Part shown: positions 9,437 to 19,734 of the stretch, piece after piece
How the letters are laid out: the number at the start of each line of letters is the position of its first letter
Position numbering within the stretch: position 1 is the stretch's first letter
Source of the DNA: Actinostola sp. cb2023
Taxonomy: Eukaryota > Cnidaria > Anthozoa > Actiniaria > Actinostolidae
Assembly: GCA_033675265.1 (NCBI GenBank)
Contig: JAUJYZ010001135.1
Coordinates: forward strand, 58,501-122,500
Length of the DNA: 64,000 nucleotides
Direction of reading: 5' to 3'
Notes under the pieces: generated by a model
What the model saw: only the letters and a program-made list of their open reading frames with translations
Database searches by the model: none
Told to the model about the DNA's origin: nothing
Translations under genes and position numbers: made by a program

Positions 9437-10157
9437 GTTCCGAACCGTGTTGCGAGCGCCGCTGTCAGGCTTTTAAAGTTACGTCTCTCTTCACCACTTA
9501 GGTCACCAAGGACTGTTCGCGCCTGTCCTACGAGGCTCACGGCGAGGTAGGCGGCTTTCTCTTCGCTATTCCAATCATTAAGGTCAGCGACCATTTCGAA
9601 CTGGGCCTCGTAATCCTCCCAGGATGTTGTCCCCTCGTACACAGCGGGACGTACGCGAGGTCTCGTGGGCTGATATTGTTTTGCACCACCGCCCCCTTTT
9701 CCTGTTTTGGTGATTTGAGTAGCGTTGTTTACGGTTTCTTCATCCTTTGCCTTCGCTAATTCTTCGATTTTAGCGAGAGCGTCGAACAGTTCATCGTTCT
9801 CGTGGTCTACCATGTTTTTCTCGTTACAATTTCCATTGCTTGTGGTTGTCGAGCTCGTTTGTTTACTTTCGACTGTCAGCAATCGTTTCGTTAAATCGTT
9901 TAACCTATTCTCCAGTTGGGAATTCTGTGTGTTCACGGTCTCACTCAGCGATTCCACAGCTTGAAAGATCTTTCCGAGTTGGTTGCATGTCGAGTCGTCT
10001 TGTTCTTCTTCGTTCTTTCCCTTGACGATTACCGGTGTCGACATTCTCCACGTGTCTGAGCATGCTTGTTCCAGCTCCTCGGGGTTCATGTCCATCAAAC
10101 TGTCAAACTTCACTTCCGAATCAATAGTACATTTACTTGACATTTTCTTGTAGTTAA

Positions 10158-10175
10158 TCCCAAACGCGGCCACCA
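10158..10175 (-). other. Primer binding site
   Basis: Two bases after the 5' LTR the minus strand reads TGGTGGCCGCGTTTGGGA. It begins with TGG, as expected for pairing to a tRNA 3'-CCA end. I do not assign the tRNA. Confidence 0.6.
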
Positions 10176-10177
10176 GT

Positions 10178-10310
10178 TGTAACGGTTTTAGTAACGTCCT
10201 TTTATTTTACTTAATCGTTGCTCAATCACACTCTAGTCATCCGATCCCTCATCTAACATGTTACACAATCTCTAGAGGTCATATGTCACGCCATGACTCA
10301 AACCGTCACA
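10178..10310 (-). repeat. Gypsy 5' LTR (133 bp)
   Basis: Same sequence as 4617-4749. On the minus strand it lies upstream of gag and should hold the promoter. Confidence 0.95.
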
Positions 10311-10314
10311 GTAT

Positions 10315-10337
10315 CAGTTGATGCACAGGGGGAATTG
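10315..10337 (+). repeat. Ngaro second B copy, right part (3' end of the element)
   Basis: The 23 bp CAGTTGATGCACAGGG... match the end of the first B copy. Homology to the first copy stops at 10337, which marks the likely 3' boundary of the Ngaro element. Confidence 0.85.
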
Positions 10338-10346
10338 AATTCCAAC

Positions 10347-10445
10347 ATGGACTACACGAAGGATATTTTTGATCCTTTTAGTTTGTCCACAGATGATAAG
10401 AGGATGGATGTTCACCTCAAATTGCATTACGGTTACTGGAATTAG
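10347..10445 (+). CDS. Possible terminal host exon, 32 codons to a stop
   Basis: Just beyond the Ngaro 3' end an open frame runs MDYTKDIFDPFSLSTDDK to a TAG at 10443-10445, with balanced, non-repetitive composition unlike the AT-rich DNA after it. It is also open upstream through the Ngaro end. It could be the last exon of a host gene into which, or next to which, the Ngaro element inserted. I do not recognise the protein, and the ORF is short enough to be chance. Confidence 0.25.
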   Translation: MDYTKDIFDPFSLSTDDKRMDVHLKLHYGYWN

Positions 10446-12500
10446 TTTGGTTATGGATTTCACGAGTTGTCTGTTATTTATATTACTTATAATTTATTAT
10501 TACATACAATCCAGCAATTTAGTTGTGTACATGTATCAAGCTTAAGTATTATGTCAAACTTGTTGATCATGATTGCAATAATTTTACATTAGCATTTGCT
10601 GAGAACTACCTTGTTATAATAACTTGATATAAATATTATTGCTGATCTGAACATTTTAAGCTAGACTCAGAACATATGCATGCCATAGACTATATCCACA
10701 AAACAACAATACTGACTATTTAGTGAATAATATTATTTAGTTATCAACTAAATAAGTAGTTTAACTTGATATACTAAACTGTGAAATCAAGAATAGCAAG
10801 TATGATATGGTTATACACAATGATATATTGGTTGAGTAGTTTACACAATTAGTTATTATCCTTTTTATTCAAGGATATAGGCCGGCCAGGCTACACTCTA
10901 TTCTATAGTAATATATATTTCATATTCACTGGGCATTCTTCATTAGAGTGTTTCCAATAAAGCTGGGCACTACTAATTAGATGTCAGTGTTTATTAGATG
11001 CAAAGAAACAAAAGAAAACAAAAGAGTGAGTGTCTAATAGTGTATATTGGTGTAGTTTGTATTGCCCAGGTTTATTGGAATCACATACTCTATATATAGA
11101 ACAATTGATAATAATTACTGTTAATTACTGTTACTGTTAATTCTGTTCCACTAATAAAATATATTGCTTCTGAACTAATATTATTGTACTCTCTTTGTTT
11201 TTGGCTTAATAGATATTCATCTTAGTTTTATTAGCTGTTTTTTTCCCTCTCGTGACCAAACTATTTTGATTTGTGAAATTACATCATGACGAGCTGCAAG
11301 CCCAGTTTTAAGGGCACCACATGGTGCCTATGCATGATACATTTCCATCTGATAAGACTTTTAGAGTATATATCCATTGATGATCTGTTAAATCTCTAGG
11401 TCGCCGTCAGCAAGCAATGAATGCTCGCACGGACTGCTTGATAAGCACCTTTAAAGGAAGGCGCATCAGCTTAACCTCGATATAACAGATCTATATAAAA
11501 GTACCATACTGTGAAAATTAATATGACGACAAATCAAACCCATATATTCCTTATTCGATGTATTCTCGACCTACATGTATACCAGTATATAAGGCGTGCA
11601 GCTCGTCATGTTTCCTGTTTCAGTTAGTTTTATTTAATGTATTTTAATGCCTAAAGACATTATTTTGCCAAGCCAGTTGACACTCATGAATGAAATACAT
11701 TATCAGAAGTAACAATCCTTCTCTGTTGTCATATTTTTTCCAACCCACAATAGCAATTGTCAGTGCGAGTTAAAACTCTGGGGGTATGTACACATGTTTA
11801 CTTGGAGTAGGAACATGTCTTATGTCATTACTCTGGAAGCCAAACTAGCATAACAAATTCATGTCTAAATAATATACATATTTGGTCTGCATGCCTTATA
11901 TTGTTACTGTTTATATATTTATCATAAACATTATTGGCATGTACTGGAAGAACATGACCTGTGGTTCAAATTGTAGGATTAATGAAGATGAAAGGATTTG
12001 CCCTGTAGTATTCCTCTGCTAAGGAGTTTAAAAGGGTCTGTTTCTTGTACATAAAACCCATTAAAAATCTAACATCAGTCCCTCAACCTGATCAGACACT
12101 TCACAGATAGCCATCCTTGTGCTCGATCCAACTTGAGTGCCATATAGTATATTTCTTTGTTTCTGGATATCAACCTCTTGACTCAGGAATTGATCAGTTT
12201 ATAATTTCTCCTTACTAAGTTGCATTCAGGCAACCACACCACTAAGGGAGAATTTCCTATATGATCATATTGCACTTAATTGATATAAAAATGTAGCTAT
12301 TATATATTTATTTACAAATTGACAGAAGTTTCAAAAGAAATAAATGCTTAAAAGTTATAATAAAAGGAAATAGCTAAAACATATGTGATATTACTGTCAT
12401 AATTTCAAATAAATAGCTAAATAATAAAGTCACAGCTGTACGCTCTAGTTATAGACTTGTAAACATTGCTAAATAATAAAAGTTGTATTATTTATACCAT
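10446..12500. other. AT-rich region without visible genes
   Basis: About 2 kb, very AT-rich, with scattered AATAAA-like motifs (for example near 11150). It could be 3' UTR or intron. I see no long ORF, strong repeat or palindrome. Confidence 0.5.
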
Positions 12501-12502
12501 AC

Positions 12503-12623
12503 CTTTCATTCTAAACGGCGAGTGGTTTGCTGTTGAGTTTATTTCTGACAAAACCGAAACCTTTTCCTTTGCTGCTTTTATAAATTCGCCTACAGCGAAA
12601 CGCTTGTACTTGTGCTTTGGCAT
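12503..12623 (-). CDS. Possible first coding exon of a host gene (minus strand)
   Basis: On the minus strand an ATG at 12623 starts MPKHKYKRFAVGEFIKAAKE and stays open for 40 codons plus one base, ending at AAAG followed by GTATGG, a good splice donor (GT at 12502-12501). The Lys-rich, helix-forming composition is protein-like and differs from the AT-rich surroundings. No next exon could be identified in the 2 kb downstream. The protein is not recognised. Confidence 0.35.
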
Positions 12624-13130
12624 CGTGTAACGAGGTCAATATAACACACGCGGTGTACAATAGCAGCATTAGTTTTTGTAGATTTCTGCATTTACAAAAG
12701 CAATTACCGAAAAAACAAAAACCATACGTCTCTGAACATAAGATAGAGGATGTCGATCATCGTGATTCGAGGCCCTTGTTTATCCCACAGAAAAATCCTA
12801 TACAAGCTAAAAGTAGTACGTTTTGGGGTTCGAAATATCACCTAACAGTTATGCCATTATGAAATACGTCGAAAAAAAGTACTTAATTTAGAAGTGCACT
12901 GAAACGGGTATCAAAATAAAGCTTGTTTTCTCCTCTGTCGCTGTGTCGTTGAAGCAAAGCTTTCCGCGCAATCCCAAGAGACTTAGCGAACCTTTTATAT
13001 ACTGTACTAGACTAGATTCCAGTCCACTATAGAAAAACGCTCGGTCAATACTCCATTTTTGGCTTCACTGATATGTCCGGAAACCTGAGCCAGCTGACCC
13101 GGCGTGAATGCGTCTGGACGGAGCCACCTT

Positions 13131-13425
13131 TAGGGAAGCAAGGGTGGCCGAATGGTGAGAGCCTCGGTCTGTCACCGCTGTGTCCCGGGTTCGATTCCCG
13201 TACCTGGGATCACATGTGATTTGAGTTTGTCAGTTCGTTCTCTCCCTTGCTTCGAGGGTTTTTCTCCGGGTAAAAACGAACTAGTGAGCTGAAAGTTGTA
13301 TGTATAGAATATTAGAATGTGGTGGTAGTGTGTATGAGAGTATAGTGTCCCCCAATTAGTGCGCAAGCGCTAGAACGCATTGGACACTTAAATAAACAGT
13401 TATTTATTTATTTTATTTATTTTTA
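13131..13425 (+). mobile_element. tRNA-derived SINE
   Basis: The 5' part has an RNA polymerase III A box TGGCCGAATGG (13145-13155) and B box GGTTCGATTCC (13188-13198) at tRNA spacing. The body contains GGGTTTTTCTCCGGGT, a motif shared by many invertebrate SINEs. It ends in a TTTA-rich tail at 13401-13425. The tRNA part does not fold into a clean cloverleaf, so it is a SINE head and not a tRNA gene. Confidence 0.75.
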
Positions 13426-13569
13426 GTCTGCCGTCTTCGCTGAAATCTAATTTTTCTCAAAAAGCGTAATAACGTCACTGTGGTGCAGTAGGATATTAGG
13501 ATAACTCCAATCCTAATGAAACCGGCACATATCATGTCAAACTTTAATCTATCTCTAGACTTGGTATAA

Positions 13570-13592
13570 AAATATATATATATATATATATT
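13570..13592. repeat. (TA)n microsatellite
   Basis: About 11 TA units. Confidence 0.9.
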
Positions 13593-13624
13593 TAGTTCGT
13601 CAACAGCAACATATTTACTTCACA

Positions 13625-13899
13625 TGTGATAACTAACCGTAGGGCCCCAGGTTATTTCTCTTTCAGGGAAAGTTGAACACCGTAAATAATCGCAGTAACA
13701 AATGTATGTCAATGTGTCAGTGTGTGATAGTCAATGTATAATGATCTAGGTTTAGGATATATATCATTGTGTATAAAGCCGAATGTAACTACGTAGTAAT
13801 ACTGAATTTAATTTCAATAGTAAATATATATACCTTCTGTGTAGGTGTAGAAAAACGATAAGATGCTGCACCGCTCATGTTTGTATAATGTCCCTGCCG
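13625..13899 (+). repeat. Dispersed repeat family 1, copy 1
   Basis: Shares GTGATAACTAACCGTAGGG through CACCGCTCATG with 48482-48832, and its right half with 29756-29909. Noncoding. Confidence 0.8.
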
Positions 13900-14194
13900 T
13901 GTTTCGTGTATGTCGGTCGGTGAAACTGCATGCTGCGGCTTGTTGCGCCTCAATTCCGGTATAGGGCCAATCATGATACATACATACATACATACATAGT
14001 TTATTTGTTTCTGCAGGTTTGTTTACATGACGCAAGACTTAAGTCCTGATGTGGACCTGCTTATCTACCTATCTAAGGTGTAAAATTGATAATTTATCAG
14101 TTTAATAATAAATAATAATAATATAAATAATGTACATACATATATAAATTTGACGATTACTATTTAATTATGAATGATTGGACAATAATATAAT

Positions 14195-14470
14195 TTAATT
14201 AATAAATTCCTCATGCCTAAATCTGATCATTGAGGATTCTTTAACGAAACTTATAGATTTAATTATGTCCTTATTGTTTTTACGTTTGACTTTGAATGAT
14301 TCCACGCTAGAACTGTTTCTGATGGAGTCAGGAAGTGCATTCCATGCTAGAGCAGCTCTGTGTCTGAAAGATAGTCTACCAATTTCAGTTCTTGGGCTTG
14401 GGAGTTCAATGTTCATTTGGTTTGAACCGTTCGATAAGCAGACCGATACTGAGTCAAATCATTACTCGAT
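14195..14470 (-). pseudogene. LINE 3'-end fragment (C-terminal RT tail)
   Basis: The minus-strand frame includes LPSPRTEIGRLSFRHRAALAWNALPDSIRN then a Ser-rich FK-V-K-type stretch. This is the characteristic C-terminal tail of CR1/L2-like non-LTR reverse transcriptases (pattern R-T-E-x-G-x-x-S-F-x-x-R-x-A-x-x-W-N-x-L-P). Everything upstream is missing, as usual for 5'-truncated LINE copies. Confidence 0.65.
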
Positions 14471-14527
14471 TGGATAAACAAACAAAGTATATTCCTTATG
14501 TAGAAAATAACCACAGGAACCCAATAA

Positions 14528-14707
14528 GACTGTCGTCACTCATTCAATATCCGTGTGTCATTTCGTGAAGAGGTCATTCAATCGTTTCATCGTAGATGTT
14601 CGAAAAATAAAATCTCTCGTGATTTGAAGGTGTCACCTCGTGCTATTAGTCGAATATGCTTGGAATATCGGTCTACTTATTGGCAAACGGAATCGAATAT
14701 TCACTGA
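14528..14707 (+). CDS. HTH-coding fragment (paired-box or Tc1-transposase-like)
   Basis: An open segment of 59 codons contains ISRDLKVSPRAISRI within a helix-turn-helix pattern preceded by REEVIQSFHRRCSKN. The pattern resembles the N-terminal paired/HTH region of Pax proteins or Tc1-type transposases. There is no start codon; an AG at about 14517 could be a splice acceptor, though a stop in this frame at 14525-14527 argues against direct splicing there. The stop TGA (14705-14707) lies in the target duplication of the foldback element next door. Probably a gene or transposon remnant. Confidence 0.4.
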   Translation, partial: DCRHSFNIRVSFREEVIQSFHRRCSKNKISRDLKVSPRAISRICLEYRSTYWQTESNIH

Positions 14708-14708
14708 A

Positions 14709-17127
14709 CGGGTGTTACTAAAACGAGTAACGGAGTAATGAGTAACGAGTAACAGAGTGACGAGAAAACGAGTAACAGCCAAATTTCGCCACATAGAAAT
14801 TTTCAATAGCGAGTAATGAACTAATGACAAAACGAGTAACAGCCAAATTTCGCCACATAGAAATTTTCAATAGCGAATAATCGACTGCTTATGATATTTT
14901 GCGAAACGATGCGATACAGATCTTTTGCGAAGCGAACTCTACTGTACAATATGTGATAATTGTAATTCTTCACTTTCTAGAGGCCTCTTTGGTCAAGAAC
15001 GACCTGTGTTATATATGAGTAAACATGTATAGTGAGCCGGTGAAACTGAAAAAAAGTACGTAACGTAGTGAGTCAGCTTAATTAGCTCAGACATGACATC
15101 ATGACAATATAAAGTCAATATTACCTGATTATCTTCTGCTACGGCTGTAAACATCGAAGCAAATCATCTGTTGTTCTCTGAGGCTTTACATATAAAGTCA
15201 TCGAGAAACCTTTTATGTTAGTCTTTCCATCCAAAAAGTCTGCTTTTAAAAGCCATTGACGAGATCTGATGAGCTCATTGACAACAACTAAAGGTGGCGG
15301 CACTGTTATTGCAAGGACGTCCTGCATGGTTTTTATAGTCTTCTATGAAACGTTGTCGTTGAATTTCGTGCAATGTATACCTCATTCTCTCATCCAAATC
15401 CACGAATACTCGAGTAAATGTTTTTGGGACTTCTGTTAAGCAAATCTTCCCCCAAAAAAACTATAATCATCTACGAAACGAAATGAGAGTTGTAATGGAG
15501 GGGTTTCCCCAGGGGGGGGGGGGGGGGGGGGGGAAGGGGGGGTACTCAGAGGTATCAGTGACGGGGAGGTGCGAATGAGGCCAAATGTTTTAACCCAAAA
15601 AAAGTCCATTACGCAAAAACAAGACCCAAAAAAAGTCCGACGGCCCAGAACGTAACCCCCCAAAAAATTTTTTTCTCCGCATTAAAAAATAAGGTAAAAA
15701 CACCAAGCCGGAATGCGAGATAGTTTATGCGTCCACCTCTATTTATTCATTGTGCTTTATACTACAAAAACGAAATAACTATGGTATAATTCTGTGTCAT
15801 GTCATTTACGTATTACGTAGTTTAAACTTGTTAATGAAATCGTTCTACATAAAATCGAGAACGGTAGGATATCATTTTTATCAACCCCCCAAAAAGTCCT
15901 TGCCAAAATCTTTATATCAAAAAAAGGCCATCAGAAAATTGCTAACCCCAAAAAAGTCCGAAGTCGCGAATTTCAAACCCAAAAAAGGCCTTCGCACCTC
16001 CCCGTGACTTATACCCCTGAGTACCCCCCCTAGGGGGGTTTCCCCGCGGGCGACAGCTAGAGAACCAGAAAATATTACTTTATCTACCTTTTTTGTAACT
16101 TACATTTAGCAGGAAATTCGCTAATCTTGACGACAACGTTTCATAGAAGACTAAAGCCAAGACGATTTGGCAGCCTTGCAATAACAGTGGGCCGCCGCCA
16201 CGTTTGTTGAGCTCGTCAATGGATGGAAAAACTAAAGTATTGTTTATCTTCCCAGCCAAACTGCGACACTCTTGAGCTTTCTTTTCATAGCTTCTGAGAT
16301 ATACACGTTATAGAGATTCTGATTCTTGGATTTTATTCACCCAGTGGTTTGACAATCCATGCATGCACGTAAAAATGTTTTGATTTCGCGATCGTTTCTT
16401 ATCCATTTCAGCCGTGGGAACGGTCCATTCTGATTGGTTGATTTTTACAGAAATGTGATGTCCGCTGTCATATACGTTACATAAGCCATCTAGCTACGCT
16501 TCGCTCCGACGGCAATAACATAGCTCGTTCTTGACCAAAGAGGCCTCTAGAGAGTGAAGAATTATACAATTATCACATATTGTACAGTAGAGTTCGTTTC
16601 GCAAAAGATCCGTATCGCATCGTTTCGCATCGTTTCATTTCGCATCGTATCGCATGCCTGACCAGGTTCTTTCCAGGAGTCTACGCAGTGGTAGGTGCCA
16701 TCTTAGACGGAACTGGGCTTCCTGTGGTTTACACGAAGTTTTCGTGAACTGGTCCCCTGATTAAGTGTCTGTGCATAAACGGCTTTATTCGGCAGCCTCT
16801 CAATGGGATCGGAGGGAGGTAGCTTTGAAAATGGCTAAGAAATTGACTTATTGACGATTACTGTTGTTTGACATTTTTACGGTAAGATTTTAAGATGTAT
16901 TTTATATTATATATTTGTCTATTATCCTTAGCTTACTGATCCATTACCCTTATTACTTGTTTTTGAACAATTTTCTATGTGGCGAAATTTGGCTGTTACT
17001 CGTTTTGTCATTAGTTCATTACTCACTATTGAAAATTTCTATGTGGCGAAATTTGGCTGTTACTCGTTTTCTCGTTACTCTGTTACTCGTTACTCATTCG
17101 GCTCCGTTACTTGTTTTAGTAACACCC
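14709..17127. mobile_element. 2.4-kb Mutator-like foldback element
   Basis: Flanked by a perfect 9-bp duplication TTCACTGAA (14700-14708, 17128-17136). Ends are GGGTGTTACT and its complement. Long inverted arms pair: outer parts 14709-15010 with 16515-17127, inner parts about 15129-15350 with 16125-16215. The arms contain internal repeats of GAGTAACAGCCAAATTTCGCC. A 9-bp duplication with long arms is typical of Mutator-like elements. No transposase is present, so it is non-autonomous; a hAT-like MITE sits in its middle. Confidence 0.75.
15510..16036. mobile_element. hAT-like MITE, copy 1 (nested)
   Basis: Flanked by GGTTTCCC on both sides (15502-15509, 16037-16044). Ends start CAGGGGGG and include GGTACTCAGAGGTATCAGTG inverted at the other end. 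The body has many AAAAAAGTCC units. Same family as 44844-45185. A 22-base G run begins at 15512. Confidence 0.75.
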
Positions 17128-17159
17128 TTCACTGAATAATAATAATAATAATAATAATA

Positions 17160-17285
17160 ATCTCTACACGAATTGAATTCAAATTGCTGGTTCTGGTATT
17201 CAAGGCCTACCATGGCTTGGCTCCAACATATCTTTGCGAATTGGTAAAATCCGCTGAACGAATAATGCTTAACAATTTTGTAATA
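17160..17285 (+). pseudogene. LINE RT C-terminal fragment
   Basis: Encodes RIEFKLLVLVFKAYHGLAPTYLCEL, a segment very typical of CR1/L2-like reverse transcriptases shortly before the C-terminus. It follows a TAA microsatellite next to the foldback element. The remainder is not recognisable. Confidence 0.6.
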
Positions 17286-17509
17286 ATCAAGTCAATAATG
17301 GACTCTAGATGGGTACGCTTGACCTGGTTTGACTGTAATTATTCCGAGAAACGGATGATGCCTGTTTTGATGTCACCGAATAATGCGCGCAATGTTGCAG
17401 ATCTCAAACCAATGAAAAGGTTAAAAATTGGTAGATTGTGGCCAGTAAAATTTAGCATTGCTTCATAAAATCACTAAAGAAATCATGACGGGCTAAAGCA
17501 TTATATAAC

Positions 17510-17715
17510 TGATATTTAATCATTTCCGCGTCTCCCGATATTAAAACAATTCAAAGTAAACTTGTTATTTCTACCGAGACTGAATAATACAAAGCTGTTA
17601 TCGTTTGAAATGTTTTGTACAAACTTTATAGTTTCCACAGCAACCCTGATGACGTAATGCCACAAGCCTGGGCTCATTCCTCCTAATTAAGTATGACAAG
17701 CATGCACGTCGATTA
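17510..17715 (+). repeat. Dispersed repeat family 2, copy 1 (partial)
   Basis: Runs from TCTCCCGATATTAAAACAAT to CCTGGGCTCATTCC. Shared with 19905-20170, 30415-30705 and 49880-50308. Confidence 0.8.
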
Positions 17716-17790
17716 GCCTGCGTAGCGGCCCAAAGGGAAGGGTGAAAGGAAGTAGAAGGGAAGGGGATTACAATCCCCTCCCAAATATTT
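17716..17790. mobile_element. Truncated foldback with AGCCTGCGTAGCGGCCC end
   Basis: Matches the left arm of the complete foldback at 50309-50497 and then its GGGGATTACAATCCCCTCCC centre; the right arm is lost. Confidence 0.6.
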
Positions 17791-17827
17791 GACTGGCAAC
17801 TGACATATAGACCCCTCCCCCCGAATT

Positions 17828-18066
17828 CAGGCGCCGATCCAAACCGATATTAAAATTTAATCTTAAAAATCTGTGCCCTAGCGTGTCCACAGAACTAGTT
17901 TGCCTAACAATTCGCAGAAACTGGGGTCGTATTTCTTATCTGGATCCAATCACAGATTTGCTCTTTGAGTTTCAAAATACAAAGTCGAACTTCTTGAAAC
18001 TTGAGGTGCATATAGGACGTATTTCTTTCTTTCTTTCTTTCTTTCTTTTGTGAGCTTCGCATTTGC
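17828..18066 (+). repeat. Dispersed repeat family 3, copy 1
   Basis: Begins CAGGCGCCGATCCAAACCG and matches 40709-40978 with small indels. It includes a TTTC microsatellite near 18025. Confidence 0.75.
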
Positions 18067-18074
18067 GAGTTACA

Positions 18075-18246
18075 GGACCGTATATAACCCAAAATTCAAG
18101 GGGGGGGCAGTACGTATTTAACAGCAAAAAATAACTAAAATAACTAAAAATAATACAATTCTCAGTACTTTTTGGTATCTTTTTCGCCTTGCTAGGGGGG
18201 GGGAGGGGACAACTACCCCCCCTGCCACTGTGCTGTGTACGGCCCT
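18075..18246. mobile_element. hAT-like MITE with GGCCG ends, copy 1
   Basis: Flanked by GAGTTACA (18067-18074 and 18247-18254), an 8-bp duplication. Ends are GGACCGTA and TACGGCCCT. Related copies: about 40979-41097 (truncated) and 63138-63319. Confidence 0.7.
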
Positions 18247-18299
18247 GAGTTACAAAGGTTTGAAATCGTGATATATATAGCTAATTGCATAATCGTTTT

Positions 18300-18540
18300 C
18301 CTATCCATCCTTGCGGTCTCAGCTTCCTTTTCGCCGTCTTCTTCGCCGACTTTTAGGTCTTCTAGACGATGTGGATTCATCTGACGGTTGTGATTATCAT
18401 AAAATGAATGTTTCGTCAAACATGATTGCTTATAACGGAATCAGTTCGGAATCAGTTCTGGGAACTGACGCGCGAATGGATTCCAAGAAGAGGTCACAGT
18501 ATGTGTGGACGAGGTCATGAGGCCCGCTAGCTATCTTTAA
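18300..18540 (+). repeat. Dispersed repeat shared with 29975-30215
   Basis: TTTTAGGTCTTCTAGACGAT and following bases through GACGCGCGAATGGATTCCAA occur in both. Noncoding. Confidence 0.7.
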
Positions 18541-18667
18541 TTTGTAGAGGTGGGGGATGAGGGTAGGGGGCCATATAGATATTTGCATCTTGGTGCAATT
18601 TTCACCGACAGAGAAAACCAAACAGTAACAAAGATCGTAAAGTATTCTGTAGCGTTTCGTGAAAGGT

Positions 18668-19364
18668 AAATAAAGACTCGGAAATCAATAAATAAAGACT
18701 CGGAAATCAATAAATAAAGACTCGGAAATCAATCAATAAAGACTCGGAAATCAATAAATAAAGACTCGGAAATCAATAAATAAAGACTCGGAAATCAATA
18801 AATAAAGACTCGGAAATCAATAAATAAAGACTCGGAAATCAATAAATAAAGACTCGGAAATCAATAAATAAAGACTCGGAAATCAATAAATAAAGACTCG
18901 GAAATCAATAAATAAAGACTCGGAAATCAATAAATAAAGACTCGGAAATCAATAATAAAGACTCGGAAATCAATAAATAAAGACTCGGAAATCAATAAAT
19001 AAAGACTCGGAAATCAATAAATAAAGACTCGGAAATCAATAAATAAAGACTCGGAAATCAATAAATAAAGACTCGGAAATCAATAAATAAAGACTCGGAA
19101 ATCAATAAATAAAGACTCGGAAATCAATAAATAAAGACTCGGAAATCAATCAATAAAGACTCGGAAATCAATCAATAAAGACTCGGAAATCAATAAATAA
19201 AGACTCGGAAATCAATAAATAAAGACTCGGAAATCAATAAATAAAGACTCGGAAATCAATAAATAAAGACTCGGAAATCAATAAATAAAGACTCGGAAAT
19301 CAATAAATATAGACTCGGAAATCAATAAATAAAGACTCGGAAATCAATCAATAAAGACTCGGAA
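18668..19364. repeat. 22-bp satellite, about 32 copies
   Basis: Unit AATAAATAAAGACTCGGAAA + TC. Nearly all copies are identical; variants are AATCAATAAAG in a few copies, one 20-bp unit and one TATAGAC. High identity implies recent expansion. No ORF. Confidence 0.95.
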
Positions 19365-19734
19365 AGATCTTTACATCGCGCTTGTATATAATGACGAAAA
19401 GCTAGATTACTTTACGAACTATTACCAAGCGACATTTACATTTTATAACTTCCAGTAACAGACATATTCAACTAAATGCTTTGAACACAAGTTCAATGTG
19501 CATGCAAACTATACATGATACTAATCCCAACCCAAAATGTGTTTTTATTAAAATGTGTTTTCATGTTTCTAAGTACGTAATGATTCTGTCATTCAAGTAT
19601 TGCCCCACTGAGCAGTATCCCAAATATTACTTAACATTTGCATCACACATGACAAGCAGTGACCCATATTGACGGCAATGCAAAGTCTACAAAGTCTTCA
19701 TATTGACAATGCAAAGTGTTTACACTTGGTGGTT

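Larger units (their letters stand above)
8731..10143 (-). pseudogene. gag: Gypsy gag, interrupted
   Basis: The first ATG (10143-10141) opens a frame rich in Glu/Lys that runs into a typical gag capsid segment (SWEDYEAQFEMVADLNDW, then VGQARTVLGDL), which halts at a stop at 9424-9426 inside an inserted sequence. The capsid reading resumes at 9298, beyond the insertion, and continues through EMFRVNV to a CCHC-type zinc knuckle beginning with CWAC near 8855. Inside the knuckle the frame is off: the downstream His and Cys of the motif are in another frame, consistent with two extra bases or an equivalent indel near 8840. The gene therefore carries two lesions and cannot give full-length gag as it stands. 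Its normal role is to package element RNA. Confidence 0.8.
4617..10310 (-). mobile_element. Complete Ty3/gypsy LTR retrotransposon nested in the Ngaro element
   Basis: 133-bp LTRs at 4617-4749 and 10178-10310 have TG...CA ends and look identical over their length, pointing to recent insertion. A 4-bp duplication GTAT flanks it (4613-4616, 10311-10314), and the interrupted Ngaro repeat gives the empty site. Reading on the minus strand: 5' LTR, primer site, gag, pol (protease, RT, RNase H, integrase), polypurine tract, 3' LTR. Integrase lies after RNase H, the order of Ty3/gypsy elements. No envelope ORF is present. gag is disrupted while pol is open. Confidence 0.95.
1..10337 (+). mobile_element. 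Ngaro-type tyrosine-recombinase retrotransposon, 5' end missing, split by a gypsy insertion
   Basis: The order gag, RT-RNase H, tyrosine recombinase on one strand, with no methyltransferase after RNase H, fits the Ngaro branch of the DIRS order. Downstream of the recombinase a 149-bp repeat occurs twice in direct orientation (4123-4271; 4491-4616 continued at 10315-10337) around a 219-bp segment. This matches the B1-A2-B2 end of split direct repeats known from Ngaro elements; A1 would lie left of the window. Two single-base-type frameshifts (near 330 and near 3530) suggest this copy no longer works as it stands. The second B copy is cut by the gypsy element at 4617-10310. The family is assigned from domain order and repeat layout, not from a database match. 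Confidence 0.85.
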
